A DNA stretch of 64,000 bases from Streptomyces asoensis (GTDB lineage: Bacteria; Actinomycetota; Actinomycetes; Streptomycetales; Streptomycetaceae). The stretch covers positions 5,890,001 through 5,954,000 of the forward strand of contig NZ_CP049838.1 of the NCBI RefSeq assembly GCF_013085465.1. The letters run 5' to 3'. A program made the translations under genes and the position numbers. Of the stretch, positions 56,441 to 64,000 are shown in pieces (the first letter of the stretch is position 1; every line of letters starts with the position of its first letter). The notes under the pieces are model-generated. The model saw only the letters and a list, made by a program, of their open reading frames with translations, was not told where the DNA came from and made no database searches.

Positions 56441-56623
56441 GCTTCCGACCGTACGCCCGGACAACCGCATCCGCCGCATGGCTTCACCCAGGACCCGGCC
56501 GGGCCTGCGTAAACCCTTCGGCAACCCGTCTCGGTCAGGAGACGATCCGCGGTTTCGAGCCGTACCGCACACGCGTGCAGTCCGTTGCCGTCCGGCCCAA
56601 CTCCCCGTCCCGTCCCCGCTGTC

Positions 56624-57892
56624 CTACGACAGCTCTCCCCGTCCCTGCCTCGGCAGGCCCCACTCCGGGGCGGCCGTCGAGTTGCGGTACTCGCGGACCG
56701 CGCTCGTGCGGGCCACCACGCGGCCCTGGTGGATCACGATCCTGCTGTACGCCAGGGACAGGGCGCCCGCCAGTCGGTCGCCGCGGACGGCCAGGAGGTC
56801 GGCCGGGAAGCCCGCCTCCACGCGGACCTCGGGGAGGCCCAGCGCGGCCCGCGCGGACGTGCTCACGGCGTCGTAGGCGTCCTCGGCGCGCAGACCGTGG
56901 CGGGAGGCGAGCAGGTAGGCCGCCTCCAGGGGGTCGCCGCGGCCGACCGGGTTGGAGACGTCCCGCAACGCACCGCTGCCCGCCGCGACCCGGACGCCGG
57001 CCGCGCGCAACAGCCGTACGGGCGCCGCGTCCCGGTGTTCGACGGTGCCGCAGCCGCCCTGGGGGAGGCAGACCACCGTCACGCCGGCAGCGGCGAGTTG
57101 GTCGGCGGTGCGGCCGGCGGCTTCGGAGGGAAGGCCGTCGAGGCCGCCGCAGGGGCTCAGGGTGACACCGGGGCGCAGGCCGCCGGCCATCGCGGCGAGG
57201 CGGGCGAGGCGGGCCGGGTCGGCGGCGTCGGTGTGCAGGTCGACGGGGCAGCCGTGCTCGGAGGCGACCTCCAGGACGGTCTCCACGTAGCCCGTCGGAT
57301 CGGGGTCCAGGTCCGGGCAGCCGCCCACCACCGAGGCGCCCATCTTCACCGCGTCCCGCAGTATCGCGAGCCCGTCCGCCCCGGCCGCCCCGGTCAGTAC
57401 CCGGGGCATCGCCACCGCCGTCAGTTCGGCGAGCCCGCGCAGCGAACGCCGGGCCCGCAGTACGGCGGCCAGTGCGCCGAGGCCCTGGACGTCACCCACG
57501 TGCACATGCGCGCGCAGCGCCGTCGCGCCGTGGCCCAGCTGGAGCAGCGCGGCCTCCGTGGCACGGCGCTGGACGTCCTCGGGGGCGTACGAGACCGGGC
57601 CGCCGGCGTCGGCCGTGAGCGCGGTGTCGGCGTGCGCGTGCGGCTCGGCTGGGGCGGGGAGCAGGAGGTAGCCGCCGAGATCCACGCGCGTGCCGCCGCG
57701 GGCGGGGCCGGTCGTCAGGCTGCCCGCCGTGCCGACCGCCTCGATGCGCCCGCGGCCCAGCCGTACGTCCACGGTCCGGCCGTCCGTCAGGCGCGCCCCG
57801 CACAGCAGGAGGGCGGCCGGGTCCGGCGAACCTCCCGAGGCGCCGGACCAGGACGACGGCCAAGGGGGCGGCTGCGGCTGGCTGTCGGGCAT
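56624..57892 (-). CDS. Amidohydrolase-family protein, cytosine-deaminase-like, with altered active site
   Basis: A 422-residue protein with the composite beta-barrel plus TIM-barrel layout. EPHAHAD keeps the first metal pair H85 and H87, and 'VDLHTDAADPARLA' keeps H220. By alignment to E. coli CodA done by eye, the catalytic glutamate is A223, the fourth metal histidine is in SPCGG (P247) and the metal aspartate is G307 in AAGSGALRD. Three of the key residues are therefore missing, so deaminase activity is doubtful. The reading frame is intact and unbroken. The start is an ATG at 57892; the 271-base spacer upstream holds no gene but leads to tRNA genes. Confidence 0.75.
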   Translation of the reverse strand: MPDSQPQPPPWPSSWSGASGGSPDPAALLLCGARLTDGRTVDVRLGRGRIEAVGTAGSLTTGPARGGTRVDLGGYLLLPAPAEPHAHADTALTADAGGPVSYAPEDVQRRATEAALLQLGHGATALRAHVHVGDVQGLGALAAVLRARRSLRGLAELTAVAMPRVLTGAAGADGLAILRDAVKMGASVVGGCPDLDPDPTGYVETVLEVASEHGCPVDLHTDAADPARLARLAAMAGGLRPGVTLSPCGGLDGLPSEAAGRTADQLAAAGVTVVCLPQGGCGTVEHRDAAPVRLLRAAGVRVAAGSGALRDVSNPVGRGDPLEAAYLLASRHGLRAEDAYDAVSTSARAALGLPEVRVEAGFPADLLAVRGDRLAGALSLAYSRIVIHQGRVVARTSAVREYRNSTAAPEWGLPRQGRGELS

Positions 57893-58122
57893 CGCGCTCC
57901 AGGGGCTCGGCTCGGGACTGCGCGGGGACGCGGGTGACGCGCGGTCGCGGGGGACGCAAGATCACGCAGAGTGAGTCGAGCCTAGGACGGCGTTTCGGCG
58001 CGAGCGGGGAGGAGCGCAATAGTCGTACCGGTGTGGTCCGGCGGGCGGGAGGGGGTCGGGAGGCCGCCGGGACCTTGGGGAATCGGCCTCCGGGCGGTCC
58101 CGGAAGGCCTCGCGAAACGGAT

Positions 58123-58152
58123 TTGGGTGAACGGCTGCGGACCGTGTAATGT
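58123..58152 (+). promoter_or_regulatory. Promoter of the tRNA-Thr/tRNA-Met pair
   Basis: TTGGGT (58123-58128), 18 bases, TAATGT (58147-58152); transcription would start near 58159, five bases before tRNA-Thr. Confidence 0.55.
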
Positions 58153-58163
58153 CTTCATCGCTC

Positions 58164-58236
58164 GCCCCAATAGCTCAGTCGGTAGAGCGTCTCCATGGTA
58201 AGGAGAAGGTCTACGGTTCGATTCCGTATTGGGGCT
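58164..58236 (+). tRNA. tRNA-Thr (anticodon GGT)
   Basis: A 73-base tRNA: acceptor GCCCCAA/TTGGGGC, D-stem GCTC/GAGC, anticodon stem TCTCC/GGAGA with loop ATGGTAA, T-arm TACGGTTCGATTCCGTA. CCA is not encoded. Confidence 0.96.
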
Positions 58237-58282
58237 CTGGTGGGTGAGGTTCCCGTCGCAAGGCGGGACCTGATCCCATCAA

Positions 58283-58355
58283 AGCGGTGTAGCTCAGTCG
58301 GTAGAGCAAGCGGCTCATAATCGCTGTGTCACCGGTTCAAGTCCGGTCACCGCTA
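58283..58355 (+). tRNA. tRNA-Met (anticodon CAT), elongator type
   Basis: A 73-base tRNA: acceptor AGCGGTG/CACCGCT, D-stem GCTC/GAGC, loop CTCATAA, T-arm ACCGGTTCAAGTCCGGT. It lacks the three G-C pairs and mismatched first pair of the initiator, so it reads internal AUG. Confidence 0.94.
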
Positions 58356-58360
58356 CTGAT

Positions 58361-58402
58361 AGTAGCCGATTGCGGGGTCGGTCCTTCGATCGGCTACTCT
58401 TT
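58361..58402 (+). terminator. Hairpin after tRNA-Met
   Basis: Perfect ten-base arms AGTAGCCGAT (58361-58370) and ATCGGCTACT (58389-58398) followed by CTTT, between tRNA-Met and rpmG. It may end the tRNA transcript or act as a processing structure before rpmG. Confidence 0.65.
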
Positions 58403-58443
58403 CATGCGTTATATGTCCCATCCGTTCGTCAAGGAGCACTCCT

Positions 58444-58608
58444 GTGGCTGCCACCGACGTCCGCCCGAAGATCACGCTGGCCTGCGTGGAGTGCAAGGAG
58501 CGGAACTACATCACCAAGAAGAACCGGCGTAACAACCCGGACCGACTGGAGATGAAGAAGCACTGCCCGCGTTGCAATGCGCACACCGCGCACCGCGAAA
58601 CGCGATAA
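58444..58608 (+). CDS. rpmG: 50S ribosomal protein L33 (zinc-binding form)
   Basis: A 54-residue ribosomal protein. Both zinc knuckles are intact, CVECK and CPRC, marking the zinc-containing (C+) paralogue used when zinc is sufficient. The GTG at 58444 has AAGGAG nine bases upstream. Placed between tRNA-Met and the MaoC pair, the usual position of the core copy in Streptomyces. Confidence 0.96.
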   Translation: MAATDVRPKITLACVECKERNYITKKNRRNNPDRLEMKKHCPRCNAHTAHRETR

Positions 58609-58743
58609 ATCAGGCTCGTATGCGAGGCCGTCCCCGAGTGATCGGGGGCGGCCTCGTGTCGTTGAGCGACCCGTACCGGTCGGTAGAGCAACGCTGACCA
58701 GGACGGCGACAGAGCAGCAGAGCAACCAGGAGGTGCCGAGGCC

Positions 58744-59226
58744 ATGGCGCTCGACCAGTCCTTCGTCGGGCGGACCTACCCGCCCACCGATCCCTATGAG
58801 GTCGGTCGGGAGAAGATCCGCGAGTTCGCCGAGGCCGTGGGCGACGCCAATCCGGCATACACCGACCCGGACGCCGCCAAGGCGCTCGGGTACGCCGATG
58901 TGATCGCGCCGCCGACGTTCGTGTTCTCGATCACCTTCAAGGCGGCGGGACAGGTCGTCCAGGACCCTCAGCTGGGCCTCGACTACAGCCGGGTGGTGCA
59001 CGGCGACCAGAAGTTCGCCTACCGGCGCCCGGTGCGCGCCGGGGACCGGCTCACGGTCACCTCGACCATCGAGGCGGTCAGGTCCATGGCCGGCAACGAC
59101 ATCCTGGACATCCGTGGCGAGGTCCACGACGAGAGCGGCGAGCACGTCGTGACCGCCTGGACCAAGCTCGTCGCCCGCGCGGCGGAGCCGGTGGAATCCG
59201 TGGAAGCCACGGACGGGAAGGCGTGA
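58744..59226 (+). CDS. MaoC-like dehydratase, N-terminal hot-dog subunit
   Basis: A 160-residue hot-dog-fold protein of the FAS1-like dehydratase group. 'FVGRTYPPTDPYEVGREKIR' and 'ANPAYTDPDAAKALGYADVI' are typical; the hydratase Asp/His pair is absent, as expected for the non-catalytic half of a HadAB-type heterodimer. It lies eight bases before the second subunit. Probably serves fatty-acid or polyketide-like beta-hydroxyacyl dehydration. Confidence 0.88.
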   Translation: MALDQSFVGRTYPPTDPYEVGREKIREFAEAVGDANPAYTDPDAAKALGYADVIAPPTFVFSITFKAAGQVVQDPQLGLDYSRVVHGDQKFAYRRPVRAGDRLTVTSTIEAVRSMAGNDILDIRGEVHDESGEHVVTAWTKLVARAAEPVESVEATDGKA

Positions 59227-59233
59227 GGAACCG

Positions 59234-59662
59234 ATGACGGCGAAGATCGCTTACGACGACGTCGAGGTCGGCACCGAACTGCCGGCCCGATCCTTCCCTG
59301 TGAACCGCGCCACGCTGGTGCAGTACGCGGGTGCCTCCGGGGACTTCAACCCCATCCACTGGAACGAGAAGTTCGCCAAGGAGGTGGGCCTGCCGGACGT
59401 CATCGCGCACGGCATGTTCACCATGGCCGAGGCGATCCGCGTCGTCACCGACTGGACCGGCGACCCGGGCGCGGTCGTCGACTACGGCGTCCGTTTCACG
59501 AAGCCCGTCGTCGTACCGAACGACGACCAGGGGGCCGTGATCGAGGTCACCGGCAAGGTGGGCGCCAAGCTCGACGACAACACCGTGCGGGTCGACCTGA
59601 CGGTGACCAGTGGCGGGCTGAAGGTCCTCGGGATGTCCCGGGCGGTCGTACGACTGGCCTGA
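59234..59662 (+). CDS. MaoC-family dehydratase, catalytic hot-dog subunit
   Basis: A 142-residue protein with the hydratase-2 motif 'YAGASGDFNPIHWNEKFA', whose Asp and His are catalytic, and 'VIAHGMFTMAEAIRVV' as the acyl-binding helix. It pairs with the preceding subunit into a HadAB/HadBC-like dehydratase removing water from 3-hydroxyacyl thioesters. Translationally close (seven bases). Followed by a strong hairpin. Confidence 0.92.
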   Translation: MTAKIAYDDVEVGTELPARSFPVNRATLVQYAGASGDFNPIHWNEKFAKEVGLPDVIAHGMFTMAEAIRVVTDWTGDPGAVVDYGVRFTKPVVVPNDDQGAVIEVTGKVGAKLDDNTVRVDLTVTSGGLKVLGMSRAVVRLA

Positions 59663-59679
59663 TCTCGTGGCGTACGCGA

Positions 59680-59716
59680 CGTAAGGGGTGCCCTCCATGG
59701 GGAGGCGCCCCTTACG
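59680..59716 (+). terminator. Hairpin terminator after the MaoC pair
   Basis: Arms 59680-59696 and 59701-59716 (CGTAAGGGG... / ...CCCCTTACG) with an ATGG loop and one bulge; no T tract. Confidence 0.75.
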
Positions 59717-59728
59717 CGTTGACGGGCC

Positions 59729-59757
59729 TTGACTTAGTTAGTGATTGAGCACTAACT
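59729..59757 (+). promoter_or_regulatory. TetR-gene promoter with overlapping operator
   Basis: TTGACT (59729-59734), 17 bases, CTAACT (59752-59757), placing the transcript start at or next to the ATG at 59765, so the mRNA is probably leaderless. The palindrome GTTAGT-N8-ACTAAC (59737-59756) spans the promoter; extended arms are AGTTAGTG and CACTAACT. A repressor bound here would block RNA polymerase. Confidence 0.65.
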
Positions 59758-59764
59758 TACTCGC

Positions 59765-60334
59765 ATGGTCAGGATGAGCGCAGACGAGAGGCGCGAGAGC
59801 GTCATCCGCGCGGCGACGAGCGAGTTCGCCCGGGGTGGCTATCACGGCACCTCCACCGAGGCGATCGCCCGGCGGGTGGGTGTCTCGCAGCCGTATCTCT
59901 TCCGGCTCTTCGCGGGCAAGAAAGCGATCTTCCTCGCGGCCTCCGAGCGCTGCATGGACGACACCATCCGCACGTTCGCGGAGGCCGCCAGGGGGCTGGA
60001 GGGCGAAGAGGCCCTGCATGCCATGGCGAACGCATACACCAAGGTCCTCGCGGAGCAGCCCGAACGGCTGATGATGCAGATGCAGACGTATGTCGCGGTG
60101 GCCGCCGCGGAGGCAGAGGGCGACCACGGGTTCGGCGAGGCCGTGCGCGCCGGGTGGATGCGGCTCTGGGACACCGTCCATGTGCCGCTCGGTGCCGACG
60201 TGAACGAGACGACGACCTTCATGGCGTACGGCATGCTCGTCAACTGCCTGGTGGCCATGGGGTTCGCGCCCGGAGACCGGGTCTGGGAAGGGATGTATCC
60301 CTCGGCTCGGATCAAGGGGCGACTGGAGAAGTAG
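59765..60334 (+). CDS. TetR-family transcriptional repressor
   Basis: A 189-residue regulator. The HTH (about 8-55) reads 'RRESVIRAATSEFARGGYHG' and 'STEAIARRVGVSQPYLFRLF'. The ligand domain is about 60-189. The same palindrome is found before this gene and before the MFS gene 105 bases downstream, so it probably represses itself and the efflux pump and releases on binding the pump's substrate. Confidence 0.92.
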   Translation: MVRMSADERRESVIRAATSEFARGGYHGTSTEAIARRVGVSQPYLFRLFAGKKAIFLAASERCMDDTIRTFAEAARGLEGEEALHAMANAYTKVLAEQPERLMMQMQTYVAVAAAEAEGDHGFGEAVRAGWMRLWDTVHVPLGADVNETTTFMAYGMLVNCLVAMGFAPGDRVWEGMYPSARIKGRLEK

Positions 60335-60390
60335 CGCGGGCGGCTGGGTTCGCTGCCGCCATCGAAGGGCGCCTTTTCATGGGCGTGAAA

Positions 60391-60410
60391 GTTAGTCATC
60401 AATTACTAAC
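60391..60410 (+). promoter_or_regulatory. Second TetR operator, before the MFS pump
   Basis: GTTAGT (60391-60396) N8 ACTAAC (60405-60410), identical half-sites and spacing to the operator at 59737, 28 bases before the MFS start. Confidence 0.65.
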
Positions 60411-60438
60411 CGAAGTTCGACCACCCGCTGGGGGAGCG

Positions 60439-61899
60439 ATGTCAGAACAGACCGCACGTCGCGGGGGAGCCGTCTGGGCCCTCGTCATCACCAGCGTCGC
60501 CGGGTTCATGGCGGCCCTCGACAATCTCGTCGTCACCACCGCCCTGCCGTCCATCCGCGAGGATCTCGGCGGCGGGCTGGGCGACCTCGAATGGACCGTG
60601 AGCGCCTACACGCTCACCTTCGCCGTGCTGCTCATGTTCGGCGCGGCGCTCGGCGACCGGTTCGGCCGCCGGCGGATGTTCCTCGCCGGGCTCGCCGTCT
60701 TCACCGCCGCCTCCGCCGCCGCGGCCATGGCTCCCGGCATCGGCTCCCTCATCGCCGCCCGCGCGGTCCAGGGTGTCGGCGCGGCCGTCATGATGCCGCT
60801 GACGCTCACCCTCCTCACGGCCGCCGTGCCCGCCGCCAAGCGCGGAATGGCCTACGGCATCTGGGGCGCGGTCAACGGACTCGCGGTCGCCTCAGGGCCG
60901 CTCATCGGCGGCAGCCTCACCGAACACGTGTCCTGGCACTGGATCTTCTGGCTGAACGTTCCGCTGGGCCTCGCCCTGCTGCCGCTCGCCCGGCTGCGCC
61001 TCGCCGAGTCCTACGGCACCGGCGCCCCGCTCGACTTCCCCGGCACCCTGCTCGCCAGCGGCGGCCTCTTCGGGCTCGTCTACGGCCTGGTGCGCGGGCC
61101 GGCCGACGGCTGGACCAGCTCGCTCGTGCTGACCGGACTGTTCGCGGGCGCCGTCCTGCTCGTCGGGTTCGTCCTGCACGGGCTGCGGGCCAAGAACCCC
61201 ATGCTGCCGATGCGCCTCTTCCGGTCCCGCGCCTTCGCCGGGATCAACGCCGCGAGCCTGCTGATGTTCCTCGGGATGTTCGGCTCGATCTTCCTGCTCA
61301 GCCAGTACATGCAGGGCGTCCTCGGCTACTCGCCCACCGAGGCGGGCCTCAGGATGCTGCCGTGGACCGGTATGCCGATGCTCGTCGCGCCGATCGCCGG
61401 CATCCTCTCCGACCGCGTCGGAGGCCGGCCCGTCGTCGCCACCGGGCTCTTCCTCCAGGCCGTGGGTCTCGGCTGGATGGCCGCCGTGGCGACCGTCGAC
61501 GCCTCGTACGCCGTCCAGCTGCCCGGTCTGATCGTCAGCGGCATCGGCATGGCGCTGTTCTTCGCCCCGGCCTCCAACCTGGTGATGTCCAGCGTCCGAC
61601 CGCAGGAGCAGGGGGTCGCCTCCGGCGCCAACAACGCGCTGCGGGAGGTCGGCGGGGCCCTCGGCATCGCGGTCATGTCGTCGATCTTCGCGGCGCAGGG
61701 CGGCTACGAGTCCGGCCAGACCTTCGTCGACGGACTGCGGCCCGCGCTGGTCACGGGCGCGGCCGTGGTGGCCCTCGCCGGGTTCGCCACCCTGCTGATA
61801 CCGGCCCGGCGGCGAGCGGACCTCGTGGCGACCGACTCCGAGGCGGGCCCTGAGGCGGACTCCGAGGCGGCGCCCGTGCCGGAGCCCGCCGCCCGCTGA
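60439..61899 (+). CDS. MFS drug efflux transporter, DHA2 (14-helix) family
   Basis: A 486-residue membrane exporter of about 14 helices. 'GDRFGRRRMFLAGLAVFTAA' is MFS motif A, 'LDNLVVTTALPSIREDLG' is the family's motif D1 with its Asp, and 'GPLIGGSLTEHVSWHWIFWL' is motif C of drug antiporters. Likely proton-driven export of a toxic compound. The ATG at 60439 follows GGGGGAG. The Ala/Glu/Pro tail is hydrophilic. Regulated by the adjacent TetR (matching operators). Confidence 0.92.
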   Translation: MSEQTARRGGAVWALVITSVAGFMAALDNLVVTTALPSIREDLGGGLGDLEWTVSAYTLTFAVLLMFGAALGDRFGRRRMFLAGLAVFTAASAAAAMAPGIGSLIAARAVQGVGAAVMMPLTLTLLTAAVPAAKRGMAYGIWGAVNGLAVASGPLIGGSLTEHVSWHWIFWLNVPLGLALLPLARLRLAESYGTGAPLDFPGTLLASGGLFGLVYGLVRGPADGWTSSLVLTGLFAGAVLLVGFVLHGLRAKNPMLPMRLFRSRAFAGINAASLLMFLGMFGSIFLLSQYMQGVLGYSPTEAGLRMLPWTGMPMLVAPIAGILSDRVGGRPVVATGLFLQAVGLGWMAAVATVDASYAVQLPGLIVSGIGMALFFAPASNLVMSSVRPQEQGVASGANNALREVGGALGIAVMSSIFAAQGGYESGQTFVDGLRPALVTGAAVVALAGFATLLIPARRRADLVATDSEAGPEADSEAAPVPEPAAR

Positions 61900-61931
61900 G
61901 ACACACGGCACATGAAGTGCCCGGATACGTC

Positions 61932-61983
61932 CGGCACGCGCGCGTACGGCCCCGTCCACATCGGCGGGGCCGTACGCGCGCGT
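61932..61983. terminator. Very long perfect hairpin between MFS gene and murB
   Basis: Perfect 21-base arms (61932-61952 and 61963-61983; CGGCACGCGCGTACGGCCCC and its complement) with a ten-base loop. It follows the MFS stop by 33 bases and probably ends that transcript; it would also separate murB. Confidence 0.85.
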
Positions 61984-62055
61984 GCCGTGACCGGGAGGGG
62001 CGGGTGGATCGGGCTGTCGAGGGCCGGGGAGGGCGGGGCTGTCGGTGGTGTCTCG

Positions 62056-62061
62056 TAGGCT
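62056..62061 (+). promoter_or_regulatory. -10 element for a likely leaderless murB mRNA
   Basis: TAGGCT, a near-consensus Streptomyces -10, ends seven bases before the GTG at 62069; no ribosome site precedes that start. The -35 is not clear. Confidence 0.5.
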
Positions 62062-62068
62062 TGGGCGC

Positions 62069-63124
62069 GTGCAGGAACTCCACGATGCCCCGCTCGCCCC
62101 GCTGACCACCTTCCGGCTGGGCGGTCCCGCCACCAGGCTGGTGACCGCGACGACCGACGCCGAGGTGATCGCCGCCGTGCGCGAGGCCGACGCCGACGGC
62201 ACGCCACTGCTGATCGTCGGTGGTGGCTCGAACCTCGTCATCGGCGACAAGGGCTTCGAGGGCACCGCCCTGCGCATCGCCACGCGCGGCTGCGAACTCG
62301 TCGGGACACGACTGGAGCTGGCCGCGGGCGAGATCTGGACCGACGCCGTCGCCCGCACCGTGGAGGCCGGGCTGGCCGGCGTCGAGTGCCTGGCCGGCAT
62401 CCCCGGCTCGGCGGGCGCGACCCCGATCCAGAACGTCGGGGCGTACGGCCAGGAGGTCTCCACGACGATCACCGAGGTGATCGCCTACGACCGCCGGGCG
62501 GGCGAGACGGTCACGCTCACCAACGAGGAGTGCGCCTTCTCCTACCGGCACAGCCGCTTCAAGGCCGACCCCGAGCGGTATGTCGTCCTGCGCGTCCGGT
62601 TCGAACTCGAGGACGCGGACGGGCTGTCGGCGCCCCTGAAGTACGCCGAGACGGCGCGCGCGCTGGGCGTCGAGCCCGGGGACCGGGTGCCGCTCGCCGA
62701 GGCCCGCGAGACCGTGCTGAAGCTGCGCGCCGGGAAGGGCATGGTCCTCGACCCCGAGGACCACGACACCTGGTCGGCCGGCTCCTTCTTCACCAACCCG
62801 ATCCTCACCGACGCCGACTTCGCCGTGTTCCACGCGCGCGTGCGGGAGCGGCTGGGCGACGGCGCGGTGCCGCCCGCCTACCCGGCGGGGGAGGGACACA
62901 CCAAGACCTCCGCGGCCTGGCTGATCGACAAGGCGGGCTTCACCAAGGGGTACGGCAGCGGGCCCGCCCGTATCTCCACCAAGCACACCCTCGCCCTCAC
63001 CAACCGCGGCGCGGCCACCACGGAGGACCTGCTGGCGCTCGCCCGCGAGGTCGTGGCCGGGGTGCGCGAGGCCTTCGGGATCACGCTGGTCAACGAGCCG
63101 GTGATGGTGGGCGCCGGGCTCTAG
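62069..63124 (+). CDS. murB: UDP-N-acetylenolpyruvoylglucosamine reductase
   Basis: A 351-residue FAD enzyme that reduces UDP-GlcNAc-enolpyruvate to UDP-MurNAc with NADPH in peptidoglycan synthesis. 'LLIVGGGSNLVIGDKGF' is the FAD site, 'GIPGSAGATPIQNVGAYGQE' the phosphate-binding stretch, 'SYRHSRFK' the substrate site, 'SAGSFFTNP' holds the catalytic serine, and 'INEP'-like 'LVNEPVMVG' the final glutamate. GTG 62069 was chosen over 62045 on the leaderless promoter. Confidence 0.95.
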   Translation: MQELHDAPLAPLTTFRLGGPATRLVTATTDAEVIAAVREADADGTPLLIVGGGSNLVIGDKGFEGTALRIATRGCELVGTRLELAAGEIWTDAVARTVEAGLAGVECLAGIPGSAGATPIQNVGAYGQEVSTTITEVIAYDRRAGETVTLTNEECAFSYRHSRFKADPERYVVLRVRFELEDADGLSAPLKYAETARALGVEPGDRVPLAEARETVLKLRAGKGMVLDPEDHDTWSAGSFFTNPILTDADFAVFHARVRERLGDGAVPPAYPAGEGHTKTSAAWLIDKAGFTKGYGSGPARISTKHTLALTNRGAATTEDLLALAREVVAGVREAFGITLVNEPVMVGAGL

Positions 63125-63139
63125 CCGGCCGACGGCTCG

Positions 63140-64000
63140 CTACGCCAGCCAGTCGTCCACGCCCGCCAGCAGCTTCGCCCTGACGTCCTCCGGCGCCGCC
63201 GAGCCCCGTACCGACTGCCGGGCCAGTTCCGCCAACTCCTCGTCCGTGAAGTCGTGGTGGCGGCGGGCGATGTCGTACTGGGCCGCCAGGCGTGAGCCGA
63301 ACAGCAGCGGGTCGTCGGCGCCCAGGGCCATCGGCACCCCGGCCTCGAAGAGCGTCCGCAGCGGAACGTCCTCCGGCTTCTCGTACACCCCCAGCGCAAC
63401 GTTCGACGCCGGGCACACCTCGCAGGTCACGCCACGCTCGGCGAGCCTCTTCAGCAGCCGTGGATCCTCGGCGGCCCGCACCCCGTGCCCCAGCCGGTTC
63501 GCGTCCAGGTCGTCCAGGCAGTCGCGGACGGAGAAGGGGCCGGTCAACTCGCCGCCGTGCGGGGCGGACAGCAGCCCGCCCTCCCGCGCGATCGCGAAGG
63601 CCCGGTCGAAGTCCCTCGCCATGCCCCGGCGTTCGTCGTTCGACAGCCCGAAACCGACCACACCCCGGTCCGCGTACCGCACGGCCAGCCGGGCCAGCGT
63701 GCGGGCGTCCAGCGGGTGCTTCATCCGGTTCGCCGCGACCAGGACCCGCATGCCGAGCCCGGTGTCGCGCGAGGCGGTCTCCACCGCGTCCAGGATGATC
63801 TCCAGCGCCGGGATCAGCCCGCCCAGCCGGGGCGCGTACGACGTCGGGTCCACCTGGATCTCCAGCCAGCCCGAGCCGTCCTTCAGGTCCTCCTCGGCGG
63901 CCTCCCGCACCAGCCGCTGGATGTCCTCCGGCTCCCGCAGGCACGACCGCGCCGCGTCGTACAGGCGCTGGAAGCGGAACCAGCCCCGTTCGTCCGTGGC
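63140..64000 (-). CDS. Adenosine deaminase, C-terminal part
   Basis: The last 286 residues of a TIM-barrel deaminase; the N-terminal HxH metal motif lies beyond the window. 'GGLLSAPHGGELTGP' supplies the metal histidine and catalytic glutamate (HxGE), 'RLGHGVRAAED' the histidine of the base-flipping site, and 'PMALGADDPLLFG' the metal and catalytic aspartates. Converts adenosine to inosine in purine salvage. Converges with murB, 15 bases apart. Confidence 0.93.
   Translation of the reverse strand, partial: ATDERGWFRFQRLYDAARSCLREPEDIQRLVREAAEEDLKDGSGWLEIQVDPTSYAPRLGGLIPALEIILDAVETASRDTGLGMRVLVAANRMKHPLDARTLARLAVRYADRGVVGFGLSNDERRGMARDFDRAFAIAREGGLLSAPHGGELTGPFSVRDCLDDLDANRLGHGVRAAEDPRLLKRLAERGVTCEVCPASNVALGVYEKPEDVPLRTLFEAGVPMALGADDPLLFGSRLAAQYDIARRHHDFTDEELAELARQSVRGSAAPEDVRAKLLAGVDDWLA

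Noticed and set aside
55498..56512. Long + strand frames opposite the NAD(P)-binding protein
   Set aside because: Antisense shadows; the - strand frame has a clear Rossmann motif and codon bias.

Overview
The window looks like a piece of a Streptomyces core chromosome: very high G+C, many GTG starts, genes coupled by ATGA/GTGA overlaps, a secreted aminopeptidase of the S. griseus type, a c-di-AMP riboswitch on a cell-wall hydrolase, and a tRNA-Thr / tRNA-Met / rpmG / MaoC pair / murB / adenosine deaminase order that I recall from the S. coelicolor chromosome (from memory, not checked).

Layout. 1-2.2 kb: the start of an M56 metallopeptidase, a hexamer-repeat spacer and fumarylacetoacetase. 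2.4-13.4 kb: an envelope polysaccharide locus. A DegT-type aminotransferase and a polysaccharide flippase (+ strand) converge on an opposed, tightly coupled run: BioF2/FemAB-like acyltransferase, GT2 glycosyltransferase, polysaccharide deacetylase, large polytopic membrane protein, small membrane protein and an anchored glycoside-hydrolase-like protein. 13.7-32.1 kb: housekeeping and accessory genes: HAD phosphatase, riboswitch-controlled transglycosylase, polyprenyl diphosphate synthase, LolA-like protein with an ABC-2 transporter, flavoprotein reductase, amidase, TPR protein, M28 aminopeptidase, RarD, a quinone reductase/HxlR redox pair, and 2-oxoacid:ferredoxin oxidoreductase (korAB).

32.4-46.8 kb: one NarL-type response regulator, two paralogous sensor kinases, and a divergent ten-gene partial complex I operon (nuoA, B, C, H, I, J, K, L, M, N) with no nuoD, E, F or G. 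Its NuoC carries a roughly 310-residue low-complexity tail. The missing NADH module, with korAB close by, suggests a ferredoxin-type or otherwise unusual electron input; this is inference. 46.9-51.3 kb: htpX, a YccF protein, two DnaA-box-like sites, a SMI1/KNR4 protein, an APC permease, a GlsB/YeaQ protein and yajQ.

51.5-55.1 kb: an intact tRNA-Tyr and, 3.4 kb downstream, an exact 60-bp copy of its 3' part. The two copies bracket a small island with four envelope or secreted proteins of unknown function and no recognisable integrase, excisionase or replication gene. tRNA-Tyr is the known integration target of SLP1 in S. coelicolor. 55.1-64 kb: small conserved proteins, an NAD(P)-binding protein, an amidohydrolase that appears to have lost catalytic residues, two tRNAs, rpmG, a MaoC dehydratase pair, a TetR/MFS efflux unit with matching operators, murB, and the 3' part of an adenosine deaminase gene.

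There is no rRNA, CRISPR array or insertion sequence. All functions are read from sequence alone; no database search was run.
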